A stretch of DNA of 64,000 bases from Isoetes taiwanensis (GCA_021234155.1 JAJEKV010000005.1:5274952-5338951), one strand, 5' to 3'. Shown: positions 1 to 10,040, counted from the first letter of the stretch. Numbers and translations are program-made. The notes: generated from the sequence alone by a model not told the origin.

Positions 1-890
1 TGGTATGCAAGCGGAGTTACTCAAGTGAGGCGGTGACGCTTATCTTGGAATCCTCACTACCTGTTCATGGCGTGCGGGGGAGGGTTTCCCCGACAATGGA
101 CCACAAGCGAGGGTTGTTCCCATTCACAAAGGCGACCCACCTTTGTCCGGCCAATTACGGACGATCATGGTGATTGATTATTTGCCAAAGCTGTTGGTGG
201 CATTTCAGCGGCAGTTGACCAGGCGGCGTGGATGTCGCGAACCCTCACGAAGAGGACTTTTCGACCCGCCACTCAGCGATTGACCATATCTTTCACGCGG
301 CGCGGGGATTGAAAAACTGGCCCGGAATCCGCCATTTGTATTGCTGCTTTGTGGATTTCGCAAAGGCTTTGATACGGTCCCGAGGAAAAGTTGTGGGCTG
401 GGGAATCGGGCCAACTGGGGCTCCTCACGCTGTCTGTAATGCAATATGCTGTGTTGTATGAGAGTTGTTTTGGCGGGATGCGGTCGGCCGGGCCAAGCAT
501 TTACCAAGAGTATCGGGGTCCTGAGGGTTGCCCCCCTCGCCAACACTTTTTGGCCTCTACATTGATCGGGTTAGAGCCTCGGCATCGAAAGCATGGGGAT
601 GGCATACAACTTTGCACTGTGTCATCGCCCAAATCATCTATGCGGATGATGTTGGCCTCGCTGCCCACACCCCCGTGAAGGTTATGCAGCCTCACCGATG
701 CCCTAGACACACATTTTGTCGCTAGACATGCACGCCAATCCGCCAAGACCGTGGTGGTTCTCATATCCTCTTCACGCGTCCACCCCATGCCTCCCGCACT
801 CACATATGGGGATGTACCTGCGGGCGCCACGCCCACCTACAAGTACCTAGGGTGGAGTTCCCCTCCTCGGGCTGGAGGGCGCCTATCCGC
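1..890 (+). pseudogene. LINE reverse transcriptase domain, frame-broken
   Basis: The region encodes an RNA-directed DNA polymerase for target-primed reverse transcription. Read across frames, it shows the order typical of LINE RT. A 'VVPIHK' and 'PANYRTIMV' block lies near 115-175. 'AIDHIFHAARG' and 'HLYCCFVDF' lie near 280-360, corresponding to the FxDFxKAFD catalytic motif, with 'AKAL' following. 'SPTLFGLYIDRV' lies near 533-570, corresponding to the QGCPLSP motif. The catalytic 'YADDVGLA' lies near 640-662, and a final 'TYKYLGW' lies near 836-860. Both acidic catalytic motifs (D in VDF, and DD in YADD) are kept, but at least four frame changes separate them. The start lies upstream of the window. 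Confidence is high for the family and low for activity. Confidence 0.85.
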
Positions 891-899
891 TTAATGTGA

Positions 900-1770
900 C
901 AAAGAAGCCGGAAAGCGCTTTATGCAATGCAACAAGCGATCACCAAAAGTGAGCTATATGATTGGGGCCATCCCGGCCACATCATTGGGCACCGGGTCGA
1001 AATCGCCCTTCTATACGGGTCGAGGTTAGGGGCCCTACTGCCTTTGACGACTGGAATGACTTGGAGCAAAAAGTGTAAGGCATTTTTGGCACCTGCACTT
1101 GGGGTGAAACCTTCAAATCCCCTATCGATTCCTCGGGCTGCAGAAATCGGATTTTGCCGCCTGGGCCGCAGCCCTTTGATAGACACATCGTCTATTTTCG
1201 AAAAGTGGTTACTATGGGTGACGCCGGCCCCCGTGACTGGGCTTACATGCGGGCTATGAGTCCGCTAGCCGCTTAGGGCCTCGCTGGAGGGGTAAGAGAG
1301 ATCGCTGGTTCGCCAGATGGAACGCAAGCGGTGAGCACAGAGCGCGTGACAAATGGGCGCGCAATGCCACGATCGCGGATGACCTCCGGGGAGTACCTAG
1401 ATGCTTGTTTCCTTTGGCAAGCCTGGGACCCCATTGCTCTAGAGCAGTCAAAATGGCCCATTACAAGGAGCACATCAACCCCGCGGTTGGCCCGGGCCCA
1501 TGCCTCTACCTGCGCTCCCGGTTGCCCCTCGAAAAAGCGCAGCTCATTGGCTCCATTCGACAATGTGCCCACCATCTTCGTGATCGAGGCGGGCGGGTGG
1601 ATTGGGGGAGCCCCCGCCAGGCTGTGCCTCGCTCTTTCGCCAAACAGGTGCCATTGAGGATGAGTCTCACACTTTCCGAGTTGCCTGCGTTGATCCACGA
1701 TCCGCCGAGATCGCTTCCCCTTAGTACTGGCCGAGGCCCTTGCATTTGCTGATGAACACACCGCCAAGAC
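900..1770 (+). pseudogene. LINE ORF2 C-terminal region after RT, frame-broken
   Basis: The frame at 927-1259 reads 'IIGHRVEIALLYGSRLGALL' and 'KAFLAPALGVKPSNP'. This resembles the post-RT connector of LINE proteins, in which a conserved LYGSEVWG-like block follows the polymerase core. The next 500 bases carry fragments such as 'EYLDACFLWQAWDP' but I recognise no further domain, such as a terminal RNase H or zinc knuckle. It continues directly from the RT fragment at 1-890 on the same strand. A 164-codon ORF on the opposite strand across 1273-1767 is judged a shadow. Assignment to a LINE is well supported; the end of the element is not visible. Confidence 0.6.
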
Positions 1771-1868
1771 GCGTGCCCCCGGGTCCTACATCCGTGAGGT
1801 CTTGGACCGCGAGGAAAGTCACCTTTTGCCCCCGCCGTCTGTCCGTGACTAGGCACTACGGGGTGGTG

Positions 1869-2222
1869 CATGATCAGATATATTGGGATGTTTCGCATTT
1901 TATATGATTAGCGCAGCTTTGTCGGGCTAGGCCGATTTCGCCACGGTTTTTCCTCGAAAAATTCTTCGGGGTTTTAATCCGCAAGAATCCGCTTTTCGCT
2001 GCTTTTGTATTGGGTCCCATAGACCCATTGGTCTCCGTGGACGATAAAGTAACTTCCTTCCTTCCTTCCTCAAAGAAATAAGCATACCTATCATGACGCC
2101 GAAGAGGGACGCACCTAGCAGCACCAGCTGACTCTTCATCTACGGGTACCCAGAGAACCGGGCGAAGTCTCATTTTGGGCCCCTCGACGGGACACCGGAG
2201 GTCGAGGAACAGTTGAAGAACA
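1869..2222. other. Non-coding interval after the LINE
   Basis: No gene is recognised here. The stretch may include the LINE 3' untranslated region, but there is no poly(A) tail or target-site duplication to prove it. It contains a short CTTC microsatellite at 2053-2070. Confidence 0.4.
2053..2070 (+). repeat. (CTTC)n microsatellite
   Basis: Four and a half copies of CTTC occur in a row. It is a simple repeat with no evident function. Confidence 0.9.
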
Positions 2223-2747
2223 GTGGGTGGGCAAAGCAGAAGCAGACCAACTCAAGAGGCGGCCCTTCAAAGACCTAAGAAGAAAGGCAAGGAAAAATTT
2301 AATGAGGGCGAAAAGAGAAGGCTGCTAGGAAGAAGAGGGAGCGCGAGAGGGAGCCTCAAAGGGAGAAAGAAGGACAAAGAGAAGAAAACGACCGGCCAAG
2401 GGACCGCCGTTATTGAAGAGCATCGAAGAGGAGGAGGCCCGAAGGGGAGAGACTGGCGAGGAGGAGGAGGAGATCGAGGACCTCACGCCGGGCCACCCTA
2501 CCCTAAGTGGGCCGTAGAACCACCAAATGTGGTGAAGAAGCGGTATCGGGGGCGGGCATTCACAAGCCCCAACAGATCGCTAATTCAAGCGAAAAAAATG
2601 GCATGATACAAGGAGTACCTCGTCACGTTGGACGAGGTACAACCATTGGTATTGCCATCAAGAGGTGTACGGGCCGTGGAGGCGGCAGTCAAGAAAATCA
2701 GCCAAGCCACCCCCACCTAGACCGAAAACCCAAAAGGTTCCACGGTA
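2223..2747 (+). pseudogene. Basic, Lys/Arg/Glu-rich ORF leading into the H3-like fragment
   Basis: An open frame at 2223-2606 and its continuation past a stop to about 2690 encode a very basic, purine-rich stretch with runs such as 'RPKKKGKEK' and 'KGRKKDKEKK'. Read through two stops, it is in the same frame as the histone-fold start at 2748. It could therefore be the long basic tail of an H3/CenH3-like protein. In another frame at 2231-2278 the peptide 'KQKQTNSRGGPSK' faintly recalls the H3 tail, but this is too short to rely on. It could equally be unrelated retroelement gag sequence. No known domain is recognised in it. Confidence 0.3.
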
Positions 2748-3064
2748 GGAACAATGTGTAATAGGGTGTTTAGGGAGATCAAGCACTTCCAAATGTGTAC
2801 AAATCTCCTCATAAGGAAGGCGCCTTCGAAGGCGTCTCCTTAGGGAAGTCATCGCGGGAGTTCCGGACCGATTATAGGATCACCCCTCTAACGTCCCGGG
2901 CTCTGCAAGAGGCTGCTGAAGCAGAGCTGGTGTAGCTCTTTGAAGAAGGGAATCTCTGTGCCATCCATGCTAAGAGAGTCACCCTTATGCCAAAGGACAT
3001 TCACTTTTACGGAGGATTCGAAGTAGGAGAGGCCCTAGGCCTCAAATTTTGTAAATTTTGTTAG
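2748..3064 (+). pseudogene. Histone H3 / CenH3-like histone-fold fragment
   Basis: This region encodes most of a histone H3-type fold, the nucleosome core subunit. In frame from 2748 it reads 'GTMCNRVFREIKHFQ' then 'TNLLIRKAP', matching the H3 block from the tail end into alpha-N. After a frame change come 'RRLLREVIAG', 'ALQEAAEAELV' (alpha-2), and '[18 protein letters not shown]' (alpha-2 end, loop 2, alpha-3). A final frame change gives '[14 protein letters not shown]' and a stop, close to the H3 C-terminus. An in-frame TAG at 2933-2935 sits where the copy at 14106-14332 has Gln. 'LQEAAE' and 'RVTLM' are closer to plant CenH3 than to canonical H3, whereas 'MPKD' is canonical. No introns are evident, so a processed copy or retroelement-captured gene is likely. 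The family assignment is strong; the CenH3 subtype is an inference. Confidence 0.75.
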
Positions 3065-3276
3065 AAAAGTAAAAAATTGCCATGTAATTGTGCTTCTTGT
3101 TAATATAAAAGTATTTCCCTCTGTAATTAGGAAAAAAATGTTGTATGCTTGAAATTTAGGAAATAGAACCTAATTGTAGTAGAATTCTTCATATCACTCT
3201 CAGAAATATCTTAGAAATCATGACTACAACAAAATTTTGGCAAAAAAATCATCAAAAAAGCAAAAATTTGGGCCAA
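3065..3276. other. AT-rich non-coding spacer after the H3-like fragment
   Basis: This short AT-rich stretch contains no recognised gene. It could be the 3' untranslated region of the H3-like fragment. Confidence 0.4.
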
Positions 3277-3342
3277 CCGGGTGAGACCGCGCCAATGGCT
3301 TCTAAGGCCCCGACGCGCGCTGGCCTGGAGGGACTCACCCGG
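3277..3342. repeat. Inverted-repeat dyad with CCGGGTGAG / CTCACCCGG arms
   Basis: Perfect 9-base inverted arms lie at 3277-3285 and 3334-3342 and enclose a GC-rich centre. The dyad stands about 210 bases downstream of the H3-like fragment. A related dyad starts 202 bases further on. Confidence 0.75.
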
Positions 3343-3478
3343 ACCGCCCCAAAAACATGCTTTTAGATGTCAGTTCTGCTCAAAATAAGTTGCTAGTTAG
3401 CTTAGAATCGGCCCAATTAGCCATGTTAGCATCTTGAAGTTCCCAAAAATGACCAAAAATTGGCCCAAAATAGGCCAA

Positions 3479-3546
3479 GGGTGAGATCAAGGCCAACGCT
3501 GCGTCTAGCGTCCAAGGACGCGGAGGCCATCCGAGCGGACTCACCC
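3479..3546. repeat. Inverted-repeat dyad with GGGTGAG / CTCACCC arms
   Basis: Seven-base perfect inverted arms lie at 3479-3485 and 3540-3546, with a GC-rich centre like that of the dyad at 3277-3342. About 180 bases downstream is a TATA box, so it may belong to a promoter region. Confidence 0.7.
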
Positions 3547-3728
3547 GGGTCAGCTCATTTTCGACCAAATTAGCCAAATTCGACCGAACAAACTGCCATG
3601 TAGTGTTTCTTGCTTTGCTTTGCTTAGATTTGCACTTCATGGTAGCTCAATTGGACACCCAGAGCCATAGAACCAAGGTCTTCCCCATCTAGGAACCTTT
3701 TTGCACCTAATCGAGGTCAACCATAGTC

Positions 3729-3736
3729 TATAAAAG
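3729..3736 (+). promoter_or_regulatory. TATA box (TATAAAAG)
   Basis: A perfect plant-type TATA box lies in AT-poor surroundings and is followed by a pyrimidine-rich stretch suited to a start site. It may be the promoter of an LTR whose borders I cannot see. Confidence 0.5.
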
Positions 3737-4603
3737 GGCCTCATTTGTCATTTTCCCTTCCATAGAACTGCTCCCAGCCACTTAGGCGATTTTCTGACTC
3801 CTTACTGATCCTTGCAAGCCATTTTCAGCACCCTCCTTTGCTCAATGGCACCCAGCAACTTTGAGAGATGGTACAATGCTGCAAGCCATATCCATCAGCT
3901 TCCTGCTGACCAAGCCTTCTCGTGTTTGACCACTTGTTTGATCTTCATGCAACTCGCATCTAGAACACCATACTATACGAGATATCATGTGCCAATATGA
4001 CCAACGAGGTCCGTTGGGAAGTTAGACTACCCCTAGGGAGGGAATTGGGTTTCTCTTGAGACACTCACCCAAGCCTTAGGTCGAGAGATGGCGGGATCAA
4101 AGGCAAGAAGCAGCTATGGGATAGGACTAGGACCATGCCGGATTACATGACCTGCGGACATAATAGGCATAGGTACCTTTCATCTCGGAGGCCCTTGCCC
4201 TCTTCATGCATTATAAGTCAATCAACAAAGTAGGGAACCTTCCGTTCAGCCCTTAGACTTAGCTCCACTTGATACCCGTAGGGCCAGGGAGCAGATCCTC
4301 AATATAGAATCCTCGTATGAACACCATGGCACGACATCGGGGCACCAATTCTGCAGATAAGACCTAAGACTACGAGCAACTAGGGGAGCAAACCCCAGTG
4401 GGAGAGCAGAGAGGCGACAAGAATGTAGAGGTACATGTCAGCGCACGATTTTACGACATCGGAAGAGCCACCGAGCCACCTCGGGGTCGGCATCATACCG
4501 TCGTAGATAGTCATCGACGGAGAGGAGTACATTCTAGCAAATGACATCCTCAACTTGTCATAACCGCCGAGAACAGGGGACTTGAATCGACGAACTTCTA
4601 GGC
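3737..4603 (+). other. No recognised gene; possible leader of an unidentified element
   Basis: Several short open stretches exist, for example one beginning 'MAPSNFERW' near 3845, but none matches a family I know. The stretch follows a TATA box and precedes the ORF at 4604, which would fit a retroelement leader. Confidence 0.3.
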
Positions 4604-5089
4604 ATGATAGCACATGGGAAAAGCACGGACCTCATCGACTATTCATACCGGGAGATTCCAAGGGAGTGGCGGAGAGACATTCTTATCTTTGGGGAGACAA
4701 TGTCCGACATAGCGGCCTATCGCCAGATAAGGGAAATCCATCGACAGCCAGGAGCCTGTCATTTTGAGGAGGAGTTCCAAAGCGGATATAGAGCACACTG
4801 CATAAAACGTGGAGGGGCCCAAGCTCAAGCGAACAGATTCGAGCGGGAGCATGAGGGAAGGGTCCAAAGAGCATCAACTTGGACAATGCAACCAAAGATG
4901 TGGAGAGGCCATGAAGACCTTATGGCGTGTGGATGCCTACTGGCGGAGTGGCTCAAAGGAAAGGCACGGATCGCAGGCATGTGTAAAGGGCATGGCACTA
5001 CGCTACTATCTTCCAGCCCTCACCCAAGGGCAAATGGTAGTCTTCCACAAGGAGTTCAGTCCAAGGGGAAGAATCGGCACTTCTCATAG
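4604..5089 (+). CDS. Unrecognised 161-codon ORF
   Basis: This is the longest open frame between the H3-like fragment and element A. The predicted protein is polar and charged, with stretches such as 'YREIPREWRRDILIFGE' and 'FEEEFQSGYRAHC', and has no signal peptide or obvious membrane segment. I recognise no domain. An overlapping frame at 4809-5129 is also open, so the real reading may switch between the two. It could be part of a retrotransposon gag or an extra ORF of a degraded element, given its surroundings. It could also be chance. No function is assigned. Confidence 0.25.
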   Translation: MIAHGKSTDLIDYSYREIPREWRRDILIFGETMSDIAAYRQIREIHRQPGACHFEEEFQSGYRAHCIKRGGAQAQANRFEREHEGRVQRASTWTMQPKMWRGHEDLMACGCLLAEWLKGKARIAGMCKGHGTTLLSSSPHPRANGSLPQGVQSKGKNRHFS

Positions 5090-5640
5090 CACTCTAAAGC
5101 CGGGCAAAGATTCAAGATATCGCCCATGAAGATCACGTCATCCTTTTCAAGAGGTCTGTAGCGCTCCATTGCCTCGACTTCGCTAGGGGCCACCTCAGGG
5201 ATGCATCACTTTCTGTAGTAGCAAAGAATCGCATTTAACCCGAGGAACCGGAAATGGCGCGAGCACTCGAGGGAGGATCGACAAGGAACATCCTGCGCAA
5301 CCTCGGCAAAGGCCTCCGATTCAGAGATGTGAAGAATTTCTTTAGGCTTTCAGGAGGCCATTGATCAGTTATAAGATTTCCTTTTAAGTTTTAAATTGTA
5401 TTGAGTAATCTCTTTGATATTATCATGTAATGTACTTCTATATATTAATGACTTATTATCATCTTGACTTGTAAGTGGAAATTTCACATGATTTCTTTTG
5501 TATCTAACAATGAATTAATTGTAAACGGATATAATTGATATGTAAAACAAATAACAAGCATTGATGATCAATCCTTGCAAAACAAGGAACACCGCTCGAG
5601 GGTTCCCAAGGCCGGGCCGACTGACATCGATGGATACCAA
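5090..5640. other. Non-coding, AT-rich from 5370
   Basis: No gene is seen. The second half is strongly AT-rich. The 5' LTR and primer site expected for element A are not found here, so its left end is probably deleted. Confidence 0.4.
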
Positions 5641-5681
5641 GGAACCTATTCGGACGTGATCAGGATGACAACAACGAGGAA

Positions 5682-6840
5682 ATGACGCCGGAGGCAATCA
5701 ACGCAAGGCTGGTACAGATGAGGAATCAGATGCATCAGCTGATCCATTGGGCCACCCCATTGATGAATGCCCAAGAATATGCACCGCACCACCTCCACCT
5801 CCACCACTACCTCGGCAAGGCATTGAGGAAGGTCCACAGCCGGGGAGGGGCAAGACAACTGTGGAAATGTCGAGATGGGAAGAGGAAAAAGGAAAAATGA
5901 AGATCTCCAACACCACCTAGCTCCAGCTCATCGGGACACTTTCTGCATCATGACAGTTCTAGCTCGTAAAGTGAGTCCCACACTCCACACGTAAGAGCCG
6001 GGGCAAGGAAGGAAGATGATTATCAAAAGAAAGTTGATGCCGGGCATGAGCAATGTGAAGACTAGGAAGTTGGGTCAGTTCGGGGAAGGACAGATCGGTA
6101 TGGAGGCGTAAGCCCGACTTGACGAGATGGAAGAGTTCGCAACTCTTATGGCATGAAGGATAAGGACATAGGGAAAGTTGCTACAAAGAAACTTGATAGG
6201 AGCAGCTAGAATCGGTGGAAAGGCTATGTGAAGTCTAACAAGCTCAAAAGGCGGTTCGCGAGATTCAAGACCTTCAAAGAAGGCTTTTCGCGACATTATG
6301 TGCCTAGGTCACATACTAGCAAAAGGCGATCAGCAGTTCTATAGATTGAACCAGGGTACATTGTCAGTTGCAAAGTATACAGAGGAATTTATGCGACTTA
6401 GACTCCATGTTCCTGGAGTGTCAGGAAAGGCAAGCGGTCGAGACTTACATTGAGGGATTGAACAACAATATCAAAAGGCTAGTCCGAGCAATCAACCCTA
6501 AGTCGCTGGGTGGCCAGGGGATAAAGCCATAAGTTTGGAAGAAGCTCGAGAACGCCAGGTGAGAGACAATCGGCCTTCAAAGGAAGGTCAACGGGACAAT
6601 ACCAAGGGCAGCAACAGAGTAAGCAATCAGCAACCACGCCATCAGGAGGCCAGCAGCAAGGGAGAGCTCAGGGTAAGAACTTTGCGCACCGTAGAAAGCC
6701 TGAAATGCATCGGGGGCAGCATGTTAAAGCCGCGTATTCTAGACGTGCCCGACGAAAAAAGAGAAGAGACGGGAATGTATTGAGAAGAAGCTTTGTTTCA
6801 GATGCTTCCGGCCGGTGGCAACCGAACCCATGATTGCCCA
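5682..6840 (+). pseudogene. Element A gag with CCHC zinc knuckle
   Basis: This encodes the structural protein of the virus-like particle. The likely start is the ATG at 5682, giving 'MTPEAINARLVQMRNQ', followed by a Pro/His-rich stretch. The capsid core is recognisable at about 6330-6410, where 'QFYRLNQGTLSVAKYTEEF' fits the retrotransposon gag domain. It is followed by 'YIEGLNNNIKRLVRAINPKS'. A CCHC knuckle lies at 6794-6837: 'CFRC' is in one frame and the His and last Cys ('THDC') in another, so at least one frame change falls inside it. It is followed directly by the protease. Several frame changes make it unreadable as one protein. Confidence 0.75.
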
Positions 6841-7003
6841 TTCGTCATGCAGCGGCAGCTTGGCAAGAGCTTATGGATTGGGATTCACCAACGAGACGGA
6901 TGAAGACGGCGACCACGATGAGGCCCGGGGACTTCATAGATGGTGAGTGCCACATATGTGCAAACATTGAGTCGATGACATTGAAAGTCATCCAACAATC
7001 ATT

Positions 7004-7192
7004 ATGGCCGAGGGGATCATAGATAGCATTCCATATCTAGTATTGATAGATACTGGTAGCTCTCATAACTTTGCCTCTCCTAGGCTGGCTGCCCTAATGA
7101 AGAACAAGGTATTGAAGTCTAAGCCAAGGCAGGTTGCTATAAAAGCAAGGCCATTCGGCACACTAAAGGGAGGAGGATCACATTCGACATAG
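7004..7192 (+). CDS. Element A retropepsin (aspartic protease) fragment
   Basis: This encodes the protease that cleaves the polyprotein. The active-site block 'YLVLIDTGSSHNFASP' is intact, with the catalytic Asp in a canonical DTGS context and a following hydrophobic-rich segment. The open frame is 62 codons and then ends at a stop, while the flap and C-terminal block ('YDLIVGMEFL', near 7250-7275) lie in another frame. It sits between the gag knuckle and RT, as expected in gypsy elements. The ATG at 7004 is an internal Met of a polyprotein, not a real start. The family call is firm. Confidence 0.8.
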   Translation: MAEGIIDSIPYLVLIDTGSSHNFASPRLAALMKNKVLKSKPRQVAIKARPFGTLKGGGSHST

Positions 7193-7499
7193 ACCTTAGT
7201 GGAAGTAAGTGTAACCCGATGGGGGCAGAGGTCATGGAGATTGGAAGGTATGACCTTATAGTAGGAATGGAGTTCCTAAAGCCCGCCAAAAGCCATGATC
7301 GATCAATGACCGCTTAAATGAAGTCGCCATGACAAAGACCATAGTGACGGCACCAAATTCTTCTTCTGCGGTGTATTTCTTTGAAGCGGTTAAGGAAAAG
7401 TATAGAAAGAAATAAGGTGGATTACATCTTGAGATTGGAGGCAATTGAGCCCAATAAGGGGATGGAAAGCGATCATAAGGGAAAGCAATTGCCCAAGCC

Positions 7500-8345
7500 A
7501 AGTAGCTAGGCTTATTTCAGAATTCAAGGATGTATTTCGGATGAGATCGGCAGCTACCATCTTATAGGGGTGTACATTAGCACCGGATGCTAAGCCTACC
7601 AGCAAGGCACCATACGGGATGAGCACACGGAGTTGATTGAGCTCAAGAAGCAACTCCAGGAATTGCTTGAGCTTCGGTTTTATTAGAGCAAGTGTGTCTC
7701 CTTTTGGAGCACCCATACTCTTCGTGAAGAAGAAAGATGGCGGTTTAAGAATGTGCATAGACTATCGCCCGGCTCAACAAAGCGGGCGATAAAGAACAAG
7801 TATGCTTTGCCAAGAGGCGAGATGATTTAATGGACCAGCTCAAGGAGCAAAGGTATTCTCAAGATTGATTTGAGGTCGGGGTACCACCAAATAAGAATAA
7901 AAGAAGAGGATATCCATAAGACCGCCTTAAGCGGTATGGTCACTTTGAGTTCTGATAATGCCCTTTGGATTGTCGAGGCGCTCCAAAGAACTTTTTCGCG
8001 CCTCATGAGCAGCGTCTTGGGGATTTTCTAGATGAGTTTGTCATTGTTTTCTTTGGACGACATTCTAGTCTACACAAGTCCATCGAAGATCATAGTCGGC
8101 ATTTAAGAAGGGTGTTAGAAAAGTTGAGGCGGCATCGTTTGTATGGAAAGCTCTCCAAATGCCACTTTGCTACTTGAAAAGAGTGGAGTACTTGGGCCAT
8201 GTCATATCGGGCGGAAGGAATCTCCACCCGACCCTTAAAGATCGAAGCGGTAGTAGATTGGCCAGCTCAAAGAATGTGGCGGAAGTAAGAAGCTTTCTAG
8301 GTCTGGCGGTTATTACAAAAGTTCGTGAAGGACTTAGCTAAGTGG
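7500..8345 (+). pseudogene. Element A reverse transcriptase
   Basis: This encodes the DNA polymerase of the element. Motifs appear in the expected order: 'APYRMS' near 7607-7625, '[13 protein letters not shown]' and 'RMCIDYR' at 7695-7765, 'SGYHQIRIKEEDI' near 7875-7915, and 'LDDILVYT' near 8057-8080, which is the catalytic Y/FxDD box. 'DHSRHLRRVLEKLRRHRL' follows, then 'EYLGHVISGG' near 8188-8217. Both catalytic Asp residues of the box are present, and the frame changes several times around them. The connection to RNase H starts with 'VAEVRSFLGL' near 8277-8305. The class (Ty3/gypsy) is certain; the enzyme is not functional as written. Confidence 0.85.
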
Positions 8346-8479
8346 GTCCCCTTTGGCGGACCTCACTAAGAGTGTTAAGGTGAAAGATTGGAGAACACAT
8401 TGGTTAGAAAATGTTCAAGCTTCATTTGAAAAGCTTAAGGAGGCCTTGCAACAACACCCGGTGCTGGTTCTGGATGAGA

Positions 8480-8880
8480 TCGGACAAAGGACAAGATAGT
8501 AGCAACAGATGCAAGTAAGATAGCAACAGGTGGAGTCCTTATGCAAGAAGGAAGGGTAATAGCTTATGATTCCAAGAAGTTGAGCGACACCGAAAGCAGC
8601 TTATCCAACCCTTGATCAGGAACTTCTAGCTATTGTCGGGGCTCTTAGGTATTTGGAGGCATTATTTGCTTGGGAGGAAGTTTAGGTTAGATCTGATCAC
8701 CGAGCCTCCAATACATTTTACCCAACCACCCCGAACTGAGGCAAAGGAGGTGGATGGAATTCCTAGAAGAGTATGACTTTGAGATTGCTTATAAGCGGGT
8801 AAGTCGAATGTGGTGCCCGATGCTCTTTCTAGAAGACCTCTTGAAACCGTAATTCATTGTAATGCTATATCAACTCCTTG
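8480..8880 (+). pseudogene. Element A RNase H
   Basis: This encodes the ribonuclease H that removes the RNA template. Read across frames, it shows 'ATDASKIATGGVLMQEG' near 8500-8550 (first catalytic Asp), 'LDQELLAIVGALRY' near 8610-8650 (catalytic Glu), and 'NVVPDALSRRP' near 8810-8840 (final Asp). This matches the usual gypsy RNase H, and it lies directly after RT. At least three frame changes are present. Confidence 0.8.
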
Positions 8881-8939
8881 GACGGGTATGGCAAGAAAAT
8901 TGAGGAGACTTTACCATCAGATGGTGATTTCAAGGGAGG

Positions 8940-10040
8940 TATGGGAAAGCCTTTCTAGAGAGGCTAGAACAGGATAAGGAGCGAGAAGCCTTCAAGCATT
9001 ATAAGAAGGAAGGCAACTTGTTGTATCATAAGCATAAGTTGTGTGTGCCGAATCATCGGGGTAAGGAAGCTAATCCTCCATGACACACACACAACAGCCC
9101 AATGGGGGCATGCGGGGTTTATGAAGACCTACTTCAAGATTGAAGTAGCTACTTACGGCCGGGAATGAAGAAGCGGGGAATAGCAAGATATATTCGCGAG
9201 TGTCGGGTTGTGCCAAGACAAACCAAAGCGGAGCAGCTTGAATTCGGGTGCCTTGGAACCTCTAGCAGTGCCGCGAATCTCGAAGTGGGAAGTGGTAAGT
9301 ATGGATTTTATCACAGGACTCCCCAAGACTCTTGAGGCAAGGATGCATTGATGGTCGTAGTAGACAAATTATCTAAGATGGCACATTTTGTGCCTTGTAG
9401 AACTAACCCGACCTGACATTAGATCTTGCCAAGCTATTTGTGAAGGAGATTTCTAGGCTCCATGGCATGCCTCGGGGAGATAATATCGATAGAGATTCCA
9501 AGTTTATGAGTGCTTTTTGGCGGGGATCTCTTCAAACACCATTCAGACGAAGCTCTCCATGAGCACGACTTATCATCCCCAAGCGGATGGTGGGACGAGG
9601 AGAGGGCCGAATCGAATCATTGAAGATATGCTTAGAAGCTTTGTGTGGAATAAGCAGTCCAAGTGGGAGGAGTACATCCACTTGGTGGAATTCGCCTACA
9701 ATAGTGCCAAGCAGAGTCATCTCGGATGTCTCCTTTCATGGTAAATTACGGGTACCCGGTGCTTAACCCGGACACTTGGCACAATCCCCGTGTCAAAGGT
9801 TGAGGTGTCCCAACAAATGCTAGGAGATATCACGCAGGTTGGTGGAAGAAGTGAGGGTTACCTCCTAGCGAAAGAAGAAGTCGGCCCGAGAAGAGTGTAG
9901 CCGACAAGCACGGCAGGACCGTAAGAGAGTTCAAAGTAGGCGATAAGCGTGTGGTTGAAGATCAAGGTCAAGCAAGCTAAGCTTCGATTGGGAGTTGCAA
10001 GAAGCTTGCCCCTAGGTGGGCTGGTCCGTTCAAGATTTTT
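8940..10040 (+). pseudogene. Element A integrase
   Basis: This encodes the enzyme that inserts element DNA into the chromosome. The N-terminal HHCC zinc-binding region lies near 9075-9225 ('QWGHAGFMKTYFK', 'YIRECR'). The catalytic core follows: first Asp in 'MDFITGLPK' near 9301-9325, 'VVVDKLSKMAHFVPC' near 9355-9400, second Asp in 'DRDSKF' near 9488-9505, and 'TYHPQADGGTRRG' at 9568-9606, where the Glu-containing GQTER block is expected. 'MLRSFVWNKQSKWEEYI' follows. Differences from the family consensus fall at former CAG sites. The tail to 10040 includes an 'LAPRWAGPFKI'-like GPY segment. The frame is broken in several places. Confidence 0.8.

Larger units (their letters stand above)
1..1868 (+). 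mobile_element. LINE (non-LTR retrotransposon) remnant, RT and downstream region
   Basis: This is a plus-strand LINE ORF2 remnant cut off by the window start. A reverse transcriptase domain occupies roughly the first 900 bases, and the C-terminal region that follows RT in such LINEs runs to about 1770. No endonuclease domain and no poly(A) tail are visible. The frame changes several times, so no full-length protein is readable. It is related in style to the LINE at 19670-21236, but nothing shows that the two belong to one copy. Confidence 0.8.

Noticed and set aside
1273-1767. 164-codon ORF on the minus strand
   Set aside because: It overlaps the C-terminal part of a plus-strand LINE, has low-complexity Arg/Pro/Ser content and no domain.
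3380-3640. 86-codon minus-strand ORF
   Set aside because: It spans the dyad at 3479-3546 in otherwise non-coding sequence, with no motif.
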